Shown here: piece by piece, positions 33,106 to 40,549 of the stretch | Position numbering within the stretch: position 1 is the stretch's first letter | How the letters are laid out: every line of letters starts with the position of its first letter | Assembly: GCA_964520325.1 (NCBI GenBank) | Contig: CAZFOB010000007.1 | Coordinates: forward strand, 86,157-150,156 | Reading direction: 5' to 3' | Source: CAZFOB01 sp964520325 | GTDB lineage: Bacteria > Actinomycetota > JAICYB01 | DNA: 64,000 nt | Notes under the pieces: model-generated | Database searches by the model: none | What the model was told of the DNA's origin: nothing | Seen by the model: only the letters and a program-made list of their open reading frames with translations | Made by a program: the position numbers and the translations under genes

Positions 33106-33927
33106 ATGGACACGATGTCGGAGGTCGAGCGCGAGACGCTCAAGGACCACAACCGCGAGGTCTGGGGACGAACGGCTGCGAACTATGCATCAGCCTTCGA
33201 ACAGCTCACTATCGGAGCAGCCGATGCCTTGTTGGACGGCGCGGGAGTCGGGCGAGGCACTATCCTCCTCGACGTCGGGACGGGTCCCGGAACGTTGATC
33301 GGGCCCGCGTTGGATCGTGGAGCCATGGTTCGCGCCGTGGACCTGTCGGAGCAGATGGTCCAAGCGGCGCGTGTCAGACACCCCAATGTCGATGTGCAGA
33401 TCGGTGATGCCCACAGGCTCCCCTACGAGGACGAGATGTTCGATGCCGTCACGATGGGTTTCTGCCTCCATCACATCCCCGACCCTGAGGCTGCGCTCGC
33501 TGAGGCCAAGCGAGTGCTGCGGCCCGGGGGCCGGGTCGCCTTCTCCGTCTGGGCGCCGGCATCTCGTCTCGAGCTCTTCGGTTTGGTGTTCGAGACCATC
33601 GGTCGCTTGGCAGTGCTCGACGACGGTCCGTCTCTTCAAGCTGCAGCGATCGGTGACGAGCTTCGCGACTACGAGATCCTTCTCGCCGGCCAGGGCTTCG
33701 AGCACCCGTCGGCTCGCGTCGTCGACATGGCGTGGCAGTTGACCGATGGCAGCAGTGTCTTCGAGGGGTTCGACCGCTACTTCGATCTCAGCCGACTGCC
33801 CGCCGCGACGCGCCAAGCGATACGGGACGCGCTCGACTCCGCGGTCCGCGAACGCGCCGATGTTGCGGGTCTTGCGCGCATCCCGAACCCTGCAGTGGTT
33901 GCAGCTGCCCGGCGCCCAACCGTGTGA
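33106..33927 (+). CDS. class I SAM-dependent methyltransferase (UbiE-like)
   Basis: The 273-residue product has the AdoMet loop ILLDVGTGPGTLIGPALDRG, an acidic strand end (VRAVDLSEQMVQAARVRH), the FDAVTMGFCLHHIPDP block and the RVLRPGGRVAFSVWAP post-motif. These are standard for UbiE/Coq5-like small-molecule methyltransferases. The C-terminal part is variable and sets an unknown substrate. The ATG at 33106 has AAGGAGG upstream. It is followed after 9 bases by the large LuxR-cyclase gene. Confidence 0.87.
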   Translation: MDTMSEVERETLKDHNREVWGRTAANYASAFEQLTIGAADALLDGAGVGRGTILLDVGTGPGTLIGPALDRGAMVRAVDLSEQMVQAARVRHPNVDVQIGDAHRLPYEDEMFDAVTMGFCLHHIPDPEAALAEAKRVLRPGGRVAFSVWAPASRLELFGLVFETIGRLAVLDDGPSLQAAAIGDELRDYEILLAGQGFEHPSARVVDMAWQLTDGSSVFEGFDRYFDLSRLPAATRQAIRDALDSAVRERADVAGLARIPNPAVVAAARRPTV

Positions 33928-33936
33928 TCCGGTGCG

Positions 33937-36900
33937 ATGATGACGTCCATGGCGGAGGGGTCAACCGCGTCGACATCGTTGCTCCGCGAGCGTGGTGTCA
34001 CGCGCAGGGAAGTCGAGGTGCTGGAGGCTCTCGGCGAGCGGCTGACCAACGCCGAGATCGCGTCACGGCTGTTCGTGTCGGAGCGAACCGTCGAGAGTCA
34101 CGTGTCTTCGCTGCTGCGGAAGCTCGGTGCCGCAGATCGTCGGGAGCTCGGATCGACAGCTCGGTCCGTCCTCGGGAAGAGTGACTCCGACGAGTCGGCA
34201 GGGATTCGGCGGCCGACTGGGACGGTCACCTTCTTATTCACCGACATCGTCGGCTCAACTTCGCTCTGGGAGATGCATCCCGAGCAGATGCGGGTGTCGC
34301 TGGAGCGACACGATGCATTGATGCTCGAGGCGGTTGAAGGCCGCGGAGGCCAAATGTTCTCGACAGGAGGCGACAGTTTCGCAGCCGTGTTTGCGCGAGC
34401 AGAGGACGCTGTTGTGGCAGCCTGTCGAGCCCAGGAAGCATTGGTTTCGGAGTCGTGGCTTGTGCCGACTCCTCTGCGCGTCCGCTTCGGACTCCACACG
34501 GGTGAAGCTCACGAACGCTCGGGGAACTACTTCGGACCGGCGGTGAATCGAGCGGCTCGCATCAAGGGAGCGAGCGCGGGTGCCCAGGTCTTGGTTTCGT
34601 CGACGACGGCTGAACTTGTTCGGGACGTTGACGGGATCCCGCCGCTCATAGACCTGGGCGAGCAGCACCTGCCGGGGTTGCGACGACCGCAACGATTGTT
34701 CGATCTCCTCTACCCGGGACGACCCGCGATCACGCCGCGCGCACCCGCCAAGACCGCAGGCAATCTCAAAGCGGCGATGACGAGCCTCGTTGGGCGGGAC
34801 GAGGCGCGGGCGACGGCAGCCAGCTATCTCGATGAACATCGACTTGTGACGCTGATCGGAGTCGGAGGCATCGGCAAGACCAGCCTGGCCGAGGCGGTCG
34901 CCGCTCAGATCGGGTTGCGCTTCCCTGATGGCGTGTGGCTGATCGAGCTGGCGTCGTTGCATTCCGGCGACGCAGTAGCGCATGCGTTCGCGTCGGCACT
35001 CGGTGTGCATCCACAGCGCGACCTCTCGGTGACCGACGCGGTCGTCGCCTCGTACCGAGATCTGTGCGCACTGCTCGTGGTCGACAACTGTGAGCACGTC
35101 GTCGAACAGGCCTCCGCGGTGATCGCCGCCATCCTTCACGGCTGCAGCCGCGTGACCATCTTGGCGACCAGCCGGGAGCCGCTCGGGCTGAGTGGGGAAC
35201 GATGCTCCGAAGTTGCGCCACTTGCTGTACCGGACGACGACGCGGTGACGCCGGAGGTCGCGGCTTCCCCGGCCGTCCAAGTCTTCCTTGCCCGCGCCGC
35301 GGAGGCGGGACGAGAGATCGAGCTCGATGAGAGCACGGCCCCGATCATCGGTCGACTGTGTCGCCTCCTCGGCGGCATCCCGCTGGCGATCGAGCTGGCG
35401 GCCAGTCGTGCGAGAGCGATCCTCCCCGGCGAGATGTATGCGCGGCTTCAGGCGGGTCTCGGCGTTCCGGCGGACACTCGACGCGACACACCGGAGCGGC
35501 ATCGCACGCTCGCCGCGACGATCGACTGGTCGTATCGATTGCTTGCGACTGACGAGCAGTGGATGTTTTCCCGTTTGGCCGTGTTCTTCGGCGGATGCAC
35601 CCTCGAGGCCGCTGAGGCGGTGTGTACGACCGAGGACGTTGCGCCATCGGATGTTGCCGACCTCGTCTGGAGACTGGTCGACCGCTCGTTGATCCAGGTG
35701 GACGATGATCAAGGCACCACCCGGTACGTGATGCTGGAGCCGCTACGCCAGTACGCGCTGGAGCGTCTCGACGAAGCAGAGATGGCTCGGCTGGCGGGCA
35801 GGCATCTCATCTACTTCCGGGATCTTGCCGAGTCGTCGATGATCGCCATCAGAGGGCCGAGGGAAGCCGACTGGGTGCGTCTCCTCAATGCCGACTTCGA
35901 GAACCTTCGAGTTGCGATACGTCACGGGGTCAGCACCGGACGCCTTGACGACAGCGCCCGACTTGTTGCGGCCCTTCACGACTACGCGATCTGGCGACAG
36001 CGGTTCGAGTTGGGTGACTGGGCCGAGGGAGTTCTCGATTTGCCTGGAGCGGAGCTGCATCCCGTGTCGCCAGTTCTCTTCGTGACCGCGGGCTGGGGTC
36101 GATGCATCGCCGGCGAGTTCGAAGCTGCGATCGACTTCGCCGACCGGGGGCTGCGTGCGGAACGCCACACGTCGACGCAGTGTGGATGGCTCCACGACGT
36201 ACTCGCGCATGCGCAGTTCTTCCAGGGCTCGTTGGCCCAGAGCGACGGTCTCGAGCCTTCACGCATCGAGATCGAGCGCGCCCGCCGGGCCGGCGACCGA
36301 TATCGGCTCGCATACGTTCTCGCGGACAACGCAGCGCACGAGTTCATGGAAGGTAACGCGGAGACTGGCATCATCCACGCGGCCGAGGCGTTCGAATTAG
36401 CGCAGGCTCAGCAGTGTCCGAGCTTGATGTCGATGGCTTGCGTGGTGCTCTCGATGACCCACATCGACGACGATCCGGCCGAAGCCCGCCGGATCGCTCT
36501 CGACGGTGCTCGTATCGCGGCGTCGGTCGAGGCCGCATGGGCCCAAGGTGTCGCGGCGATGTGGCTCATCCTCCTATCGCCTGAGAACGGCGATCCTCCA
36601 GCGGACCTCCAGCACGCTCGTGACGCGCTCGACACGAATCGACGAGCCGGCGACGACGTCCGTGTTCGCAACTCGGCCTTGTGGTCGATGCCTGCCCTCG
36701 TTCGGTTCTTACCGGCCGATGCGACCGCCCGGCTGGCGCAACTTTACGGAGCCATCGTCGATCGCCCCGTCATGCGCGCGAACTTCGCGGACGCGCGTCT
36801 CGACCCCGCCCTCGCGGAGATCCAACGGCGCCTTGGGCCCGACGCGTTCGCCCATGCCGTCGACTCCGGTCGTGAGCTCACGACGTCAGCGACCGCTCGA

Positions 36901-36957
36901 CTGGCCCTGAACCTCCTCGACGAAGCCATTGCGACCGACCTCGTGGAGATCGACTAG
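33937..36957 (+). CDS. LuxR-HTH / class III nucleotide cyclase / NB-ATPase multidomain regulator
   Basis: The 1006-residue signalling protein carries an N-terminal LuxR-type helix-turn-helix (residues 21-80). A class III cyclase homology domain follows, with metal-binding Asp103 (FTDIVGST) and Asp146 (GGDSF) and the transition-state block FGPAVNRAARI (Asn204). An STAND-type ATPase comes next, with P-loop GVGGIGKTS (308-316) and Walker B LLVVDNCEH, then a long helical, TPR-like C-terminus. Metal residues are intact, so cyclic-nucleotide synthesis is possible. LuxR domains are more often C-terminal in such regulators. It probably links ligand sensing to gene control; the target is unknown. Confidence 0.88.
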   Translation: MMTSMAEGSTASTSLLRERGVTRREVEVLEALGERLTNAEIASRLFVSERTVESHVSSLLRKLGAADRRELGSTARSVLGKSDSDESAGIRRPTGTVTFLFTDIVGSTSLWEMHPEQMRVSLERHDALMLEAVEGRGGQMFSTGGDSFAAVFARAEDAVVAACRAQEALVSESWLVPTPLRVRFGLHTGEAHERSGNYFGPAVNRAARIKGASAGAQVLVSSTTAELVRDVDGIPPLIDLGEQHLPGLRRPQRLFDLLYPGRPAITPRAPAKTAGNLKAAMTSLVGRDEARATAASYLDEHRLVTLIGVGGIGKTSLAEAVAAQIGLRFPDGVWLIELASLHSGDAVAHAFASALGVHPQRDLSVTDAVVASYRDLCALLVVDNCEHVVEQASAVIAAILHGCSRVTILATSREPLGLSGERCSEVAPLAVPDDDAVTPEVAASPAVQVFLARAAEAGREIELDESTAPIIGRLCRLLGGIPLAIELAASRARAILPGEMYARLQAGLGVPADTRRDTPERHRTLAATIDWSYRLLATDEQWMFSRLAVFFGGCTLEAAEAVCTTEDVAPSDVADLVWRLVDRSLIQVDDDQGTTRYVMLEPLRQYALERLDEAEMARLAGRHLIYFRDLAESSMIAIRGPREADWVRLLNADFENLRVAIRHGVSTGRLDDSARLVAALHDYAIWRQRFELGDWAEGVLDLPGAELHPVSPVLFVTAGWGRCIAGEFEAAIDFADRGLRAERHTSTQCGWLHDVLAHAQFFQGSLAQSDGLEPSRIEIERARRAGDRYRLAYVLADNAAHEFMEGNAETGIIHAAEAFELAQAQQCPSLMSMACVVLSMTHIDDDPAEARRIALDGARIAASVEAAWAQGVAAMWLILLSPENGDPPADLQHARDALDTNRRAGDDVRVRNSALWSMPALVRFLPADATARLAQLYGAIVDRPVMRANFADARLDPALAEIQRRLGPDAFAHAVDSGRELTTSATARLALNLLDEAIATDLVEID

Positions 36958-36976
36958 GCCGAAGGGACGCTACGAG

Positions 36977-37000
36977 CGTGCCCTCCGCGTGCCCGTAGCA
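36977..37000. repeat. 24-bp direct repeat flanking higBA, left copy
   Basis: CGTGCCCTCCGCGTGCCC then GTAGCA. The right copy, 727 bases away beyond higA, differs at 2 of 24 bases. The two bracket the whole toxin-antitoxin module. Confidence 0.65.
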
Positions 37001-37085
37001 AAGGTCGATTTGGGTCATCGCGGGTCAGCAATGTGTGTTCCGCCGTTCCGACGCGGACCGGACGGATAGGGGCGCTTGACGTTAT

Positions 37086-37104
37086 TAACGCAACGCGTTA
37101 CTAT
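37086..37104 (+). promoter_or_regulatory. higBA promoter and operator
   Basis: TAACGC-AAC-GCGTTA (37086-37100) is an inverted repeat next to a TACTAT -10 box (37099-37104). The box lies 5 bases before the higB GTG, so the mRNA is probably leaderless, and HigA binding to the palindrome would block it. Confidence 0.6.
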
Positions 37105-37109
37105 ACAGC

Positions 37110-37391
37110 GTGATCAAGAGCTTCCGTGACCGGGACACCGGGCGGCTGTTCGAACGGCAACCAGTTCGGAGATACGGGAAGGATCTACAACGCGTTGCTC
37201 TTCGGAAACTCCGGTTGGTGGATGCGGCTACCGGGCTCGGCGATCTTCGTGTTCCCCCGGGTAACCGATTGGAGCGACTCAGTGGGAAGCGAAAAGGTCA
37301 GCACAGCATCAGGATCAACGACCAATGGCGAATCTGCTTCCGTTGGAGAGACGGCGATGCGTATGACGTCGAGATTGTCGACTATCACTAG
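37110..37391 (+). CDS. higB: HigB-type (RelE superfamily) toxin
   Basis: The 93-residue product matches HigB in length and landmarks: IKSFRDRDTGRLFE at the start, ALRKLRLVDAATGLGDLRVPPGNRLERLSG in the middle, and QHSIRINDQWRICFRWRDGDAYDVEIVDYH at the end. The His and Arg residues of the RNase centre are present. HigB cleaves mRNA on translating ribosomes. Toxin-first gene order is normal for hig modules. The GTG start coincides with the predicted leaderless transcript start. Confidence 0.92.
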   Translation: MIKSFRDRDTGRLFERQPVRRYGKDLQRVALRKLRLVDAATGLGDLRVPPGNRLERLSGKRKGQHSIRINDQWRICFRWRDGDAYDVEIVDYH

Positions 37392-37400
37392 GAGGGCATA

Positions 37401-37700
37401 ATGGCGACGAACAAACTTGCACCGGTGCACCCTGGGGAGGTTCTCCTCGAGGACTTCTTGTCCCCGATGGGGATCAGTCAGTACCGGTTGGCGAAGGACA
37501 TCAGTGTTCCAGCCCGCCGCATCAATGAGATTGTTCACGGCCAGCGCTCTGTTTCGGCCGATACTGCTCTCCGACTCTCAAAGTACTTCGGCGTGTCTGC
37601 GAGGTTCTGGCTCAATCTCCAGTCGCAGTTTGACCTGGACGTCGAGAGCGACCGTCTAGGGAGCCGGCTCGAGGACGAAGTGATCGGTCACGCCGGCTGA
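37401..37700 (+). CDS. higA: HigA-type antitoxin (HTH, XRE/HigA family)
   Basis: The 99-residue product has the HigA signature PVHPGEVLLEDFLSPMGISQYRLAKDISVPARRINEIVHG, whose helix-turn-helix binds the operator. The usual SADTALRLSKYFGVSARFWLNLQ block follows. It neutralises HigB and represses the operon. AGGAGG lies 6 bases before the ATG, and it starts 9 bases after higB. Confidence 0.93.
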   Translation: MATNKLAPVHPGEVLLEDFLSPMGISQYRLAKDISVPARRINEIVHGQRSVSADTALRLSKYFGVSARFWLNLQSQFDLDVESDRLGSRLEDEVIGHAG

Positions 37701-37703
37701 ACT

Positions 37704-37727
37704 CGTGCCCTCCGCGTACCCTTAGCA
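37704..37727. repeat. 24-bp direct repeat flanking higBA, right copy
   Basis: CGTGCCCTCCGCGTACCC then TTAGCA. It begins 3 bases after the higA stop and matches the left copy at 22 of 24 bases. Both copies are followed at different distances by TTGGGT. Confidence 0.65.
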
Positions 37728-37807
37728 GAGTTCATAGCGGTCTTGGGTGAACCGACCGACTCGATCGAGTCTGCCGAACCTCGTTCGCTTCATCGGCCCA
37801 GCCGGGT

Positions 37808-37854
37808 TGTCAGTTTGGATTGACAGAACTCTGACTGTCAGGCTAGATTGACAG
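37808..37854 (+). promoter_or_regulatory. twin palindromic operators before the HTH/Clp-N pair
   Basis: Two 19-bp sites share TGTCAG-N4-GATTGACAG (37808-37826 and 37836-37854) with a 28-bp period, so they lie on nearly the same helix face. Each is a TGTCA/TGACA inverted repeat. A TAGATT -10 box lies in the second copy and the ATG follows one base after it, so the mRNA is likely leaderless and tightly repressed by the site's binder. Confidence 0.65.
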
Positions 37855-37855
37855 C

Positions 37856-38059
37856 ATGACACCAAGCGATGTGACGACCACAGTCAATTCCGATGACCCG
37901 ACGGTAGGTCTCCGCGCCGTCGGCGCCCTGCAGCGTCTGGCCGAGCAAGTGGAGGCGAAGTATGTGGCGCTCGCTCGCGAGCGGGGCTGGTCGTGGGAGC
38001 AGATCGGTGATGCGCTTGGTGTCTCCCGGCAGTCCGTGCACGCGAAGTATGGAAAGTGA
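37856..38059 (+). CDS. small helix-turn-helix protein
   Basis: The 67-residue product has a predicted helix (LRAVGALQRLAEQVEAKYVALA) followed by a helix-turn-helix: RGWSWEQIGDALGVSRQSVHAKYGK. Proteins of this size commonly precede Clp-N-domain proteins in actinobacteria. It is the likely binder of the twin operators directly upstream. It starts with an ATG at the predicted transcript start. Confidence 0.78.
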   Translation: MTPSDVTTTVNSDDPTVGLRAVGALQRLAEQVEAKYVALARERGWSWEQIGDALGVSRQSVHAKYGK

Positions 38060-38066
38060 GGAAGCG

Positions 38067-38540
38067 ATGACGAAGAGATCCCATGGTGAGGACCTGAAGC
38101 AGATGATGATCGCGGCGACTGACGAAGCAAAGCAGCGGGGCGACCGGCGGATCGGTACTGAACATATGCTGATCGGCCTCCTGAACGATCCGATTTCCGA
38201 TGCGGCTCGTGCCCTCGATGTTTCCCTCGACTCGGCCCGCGCCGCTTCTGTTGCTCTCGATCGGGAGGCGTTGTCGGCGATCGGAGTCGAGGTCGATCTT
38301 GACGCTCCGTTGCGGCCGAGCAAGCGCCGCTTCCGTCCGGCCCTGACGTCCGGCGCGAGTTCAGTCATGCGGCGCAGCGTTCAGGAGATGGTTCACGAGC
38401 GGAAGACGCGGCGGCCGCAGTCGAGGCATCTCTTGCTTGCGCTGCTGTCCTGCGAACGTCCGGACCCCGCGGCCGAACTCCTCGCTGCTCTCGATGTCGA
38501 CCCCGCAGATGTTCGCGCGCGGCTGGCGGAATTCTCCTGA
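38067..38540 (+). CDS. Clp N-terminal-domain protein without ATPase
   Basis: The 157-residue product consists of two Clp-N-type helical repeats: DLKQMMIAATDEAKQRGDRRIGTEHMLIGLL, and RRSVQEMVHERKTRRPQSRHLLLALL. The AAA+ modules of ClpA/ClpC are absent. Such proteins may act as adaptors or decoys for Clp machinery or bind DNA as ClpC-like regulators; none of this is proven. It starts 7 bases after the HTH gene behind GTGAGGA, so the two form an operon. It is the last intact gene of the block bounded by the tRNA remnants. Confidence 0.82.
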   Translation: MTKRSHGEDLKQMMIAATDEAKQRGDRRIGTEHMLIGLLNDPISDAARALDVSLDSARAASVALDREALSAIGVEVDLDAPLRPSKRRFRPALTSGASSVMRRSVQEMVHERKTRRPQSRHLLLALLSCERPDPAAELLAALDVDPADVRARLAEFS

Positions 38541-38571
38541 AAGGGGTGGCAGGCTCTAGGTGGCGGCCGGA

Positions 38572-38614
38572 CCGAATTAGGAAACCGGTGCTCTATCCCC
38601 TGAGCTACGGGGGC
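38572..38614 (-). pseudogene. 5'-half remnant of tRNA-Arg(CCT), copy B
   Basis: Positions 1-43 of a tRNA are recognisable on the minus strand. They comprise acceptor 5' strand GCCCCCG, D arm TAGCTCAGGGGATAGAGC, and anticodon arm CCGGT-TTCCTAA-TTCGG with anticodon CCT. Beyond that no variable loop, T arm or 3' acceptor strand follows. It has the same orientation as copy A, 7.8 kb away. The surrounding 38541-38943 stretch has no intact gene; besides this relic it holds an ECF sigma factor fragment. Confidence 0.75.
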
Positions 38615-38681
38615 GGCGACGGATGCATCGTACGAGGTGAGAGCGTTGAGGTTGACGCGCGCCGGTCGGAGCACCAGGCGC

Positions 38682-38762
38682 CCCAGCTTCCAGCCATGTC
38701 TCCTGAACAGCGTCTTCCGCTTCAGCGCGATTCCCGACGAACATGCGAGCGAGCCGAAGCAT
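38682..38762 (-). pseudogene. fragment of an ECF sigma factor gene
   Basis: One frame reads MLRLARMFVGNRAEAEDAVQ followed by ETWLEAG, the region-2 core of an ECF-type RNA polymerase sigma factor (the DAVQETW box). Upstream and downstream sequence in this frame does not continue the family. Only about 27 residues survive, next to tRNA remnant copy B. Confidence 0.5.
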
Positions 38763-38943
38763 CGAGGTGTGGTAAGCGAAACCAGCGCTCGTTGCGGTGA
38801 TCGTCCAGCATCGCGGGCGAGGATAGCTGTAACGCGCCGTCCGGAGTCGGGACTACACCTCGTAGGCGTAGGCTAAGCGACCGAAGCGTCACGTCAGAAG
38901 CAAGACCTGGCAACTGTCGCCGATCGGAAAGGGAGGACGCGAG

Positions 38944-39543
38944 ATGTTCACCCAGGTGCTCCGTGCGAAGGTCAAAGATGCAGCCGCCGCAACGGCCGCC
39001 GGTGAGCGTTGGCAGACAGACTTGAAGCCCGGTGCGACGGGATACCTCGGCTCGACCACCGGGATCACCGACGACGGCACATTCATCGTTGTCGTCCGTT
39101 TCGCGTCGGAGGCGGATGCGCGGGCGAATAGCGAACGGCCGGAGCAGACTGCATGGACGGCGGAGAACTCGGGGAACTTCGATGGAGAGATCACGTTCTA
39201 CGACTGTCCCGACGTCGATGTGATGGGCCAGGGCGGTTCGGACGCCGCAGGGTTCGTCCAGCTGATGATCTACAAGCCGAAGAACGTCGCCGCGACCCGC
39301 GCGCTCGCCGCCCAGGACGAGAAGCTCATCGCCATCCGTTCAGACCTCATCGGAGCGGCGACGGCCTATGCGACTGACGGGACAGTCATCCAGACCAACT
39401 ACTTCACGTCCGAAGATGCCGCACGAGAAGGCGAGAAGGAGGAGATTCCCGCCGAGCTCGCGTCGTTCATGGGGGAGTTCCAGGACAACGCCGGTGAGAT
39501 CGAGTTCATCGATCTGCGTGAACCACAGCTTCACAGCGCGTGA
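38944..39543 (+). CDS. tandem antibiotic-biosynthesis-monooxygenase-like (dimeric alpha/beta barrel) protein
   Basis: The 199-residue product is made of two ferredoxin-like repeats. The first runs from MFTQVLRAKVKDAAAATAAGERWQTDL to GEITFYDCPDVDV, the second from GFVQLMIYKPKNVAATRALAAQD to GEIEFIDLREP. Each has the strand-helix layout of ABM or dimeric alpha/beta barrel domains. No catalytic residues can be assigned. The ATG is behind GGGAGG. It is followed by a methyltransferase gene 39 bases on and may be co-transcribed with it. Confidence 0.65.
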   Translation: MFTQVLRAKVKDAAAATAAGERWQTDLKPGATGYLGSTTGITDDGTFIVVVRFASEADARANSERPEQTAWTAENSGNFDGEITFYDCPDVDVMGQGGSDAAGFVQLMIYKPKNVAATRALAAQDEKLIAIRSDLIGAATAYATDGTVIQTNYFTSEDAAREGEKEEIPAELASFMGEFQDNAGEIEFIDLREPQLHSA

Positions 39544-39582
39544 TGGAAAGGAATCGGGCGCGGTCGTGCAGGAGGAGGCGTA

Positions 39583-40422
39583 ATGGCTAACGAGGAGCAA
39601 GCGAAGTTCTGGACGGAGACCGGTGGGCCGGTGTGGCTAGCCAACGAGGCGCTGCTCGAAAAGTCCGCGGGTCAATTCGGTGTGGCGGCGATAGATGCCG
39701 CCGCCGTACGCGACGGAGAGTCCGTCATCGACATCGGATGCGGGACCGGTACGACGCTCGTGGATCTCGCGCAACGTGCGGGCGACGAAGGTCGGGTCAC
39801 CGGTGTCGACATCTCGTCTCTATTGCTCGGACGTGCGCGCGAACGCGTGACGGAGGCGGGCCTATCGAACGTTGACCTCTTGGAGGCGGACGCGCAGACG
39901 CATGCATTTGCGGAAAGCGCAGATCTACTGTTCTCGCGTTTCGGCGTGATGTTCTTTGACGATTCGGTCGCCGCGTTCTCCAACCTCCGTCGTGCTCTGC
40001 GGCCGACAGGCAGATTCGCCTTCGTGTGTTGGCAGCATCCTCAGCTGAACCAGTGGATGTCGGTTCCGTCGATGGCGGCAGCGTCAGTGCTCGGCGCGCC
40101 CCCGCCCCCGCCGCCAGACGCTCCCGGCCCTTTCCGCTTTGGCGACGGAGAGCTCCTGCAGAACATCTTGCGAGACGCGGGATTTGACCGGATCAACATC
40201 CAGGACTTCAGGACCACAATGGATACGCCCGTGAACGAAGCCCGCGAGCGGCTCGGCTTCGTGTCGCGAATGGGTCCGCTTGGCGCTGTCTTCGCGGAAT
40301 CGGATGCGGCGACGCAACAGCGTGCGCTCGACGCCGTGATTGAGGCGGCTGAGCCCTTCCGATCCGACGGCTTGTATCGTTTGCCGGCTGCGACCTGGAT
40401 CGTGACGGCGAAGGCGTCATGA
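39583..40422 (+). CDS. class I SAM-dependent methyltransferase
   Basis: The 279-residue product has AdoMet motif I VIDIGCGTGTTLVDLAQRAG, an acidic strand end (VTGVDISSLLLGRARERV), ADLLFSRFGVMFFDD, and a LRRALRPTGRFAFVCWQHPQLNQWM segment. It resembles small-molecule methyltransferases of the UbiE/SmtA type. A Pro run (about residues 172-179) lies in a loop. It follows the ABM-like gene, with GGAGG before its ATG. Confidence 0.87.
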   Translation: MANEEQAKFWTETGGPVWLANEALLEKSAGQFGVAAIDAAAVRDGESVIDIGCGTGTTLVDLAQRAGDEGRVTGVDISSLLLGRARERVTEAGLSNVDLLEADAQTHAFAESADLLFSRFGVMFFDDSVAAFSNLRRALRPTGRFAFVCWQHPQLNQWMSVPSMAAASVLGAPPPPPPDAPGPFRFGDGELLQNILRDAGFDRINIQDFRTTMDTPVNEARERLGFVSRMGPLGAVFAESDAATQQRALDAVIEAAEPFRSDGLYRLPAATWIVTAKAS

Positions 40423-40549
40423 CTCGGTAGTGCACGATGAAACGCGCCATGGGCATCACGAACGATCGCCTCGACCCGGCTGCCGAGTCGGCGTTGTCGT
40501 CCCCGTCGACGGCGGGATGACCGCACAGAACACGTGACGCAGCGGGGGT

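Noticed and set aside
30777..38614. Two complete tRNA-Arg genes or tRNAs split by group I introns
   Set aside because: Only the D and anticodon arms are present. I found no T arm, 3' acceptor strand or CCA within several hundred bases downstream on the minus strand.
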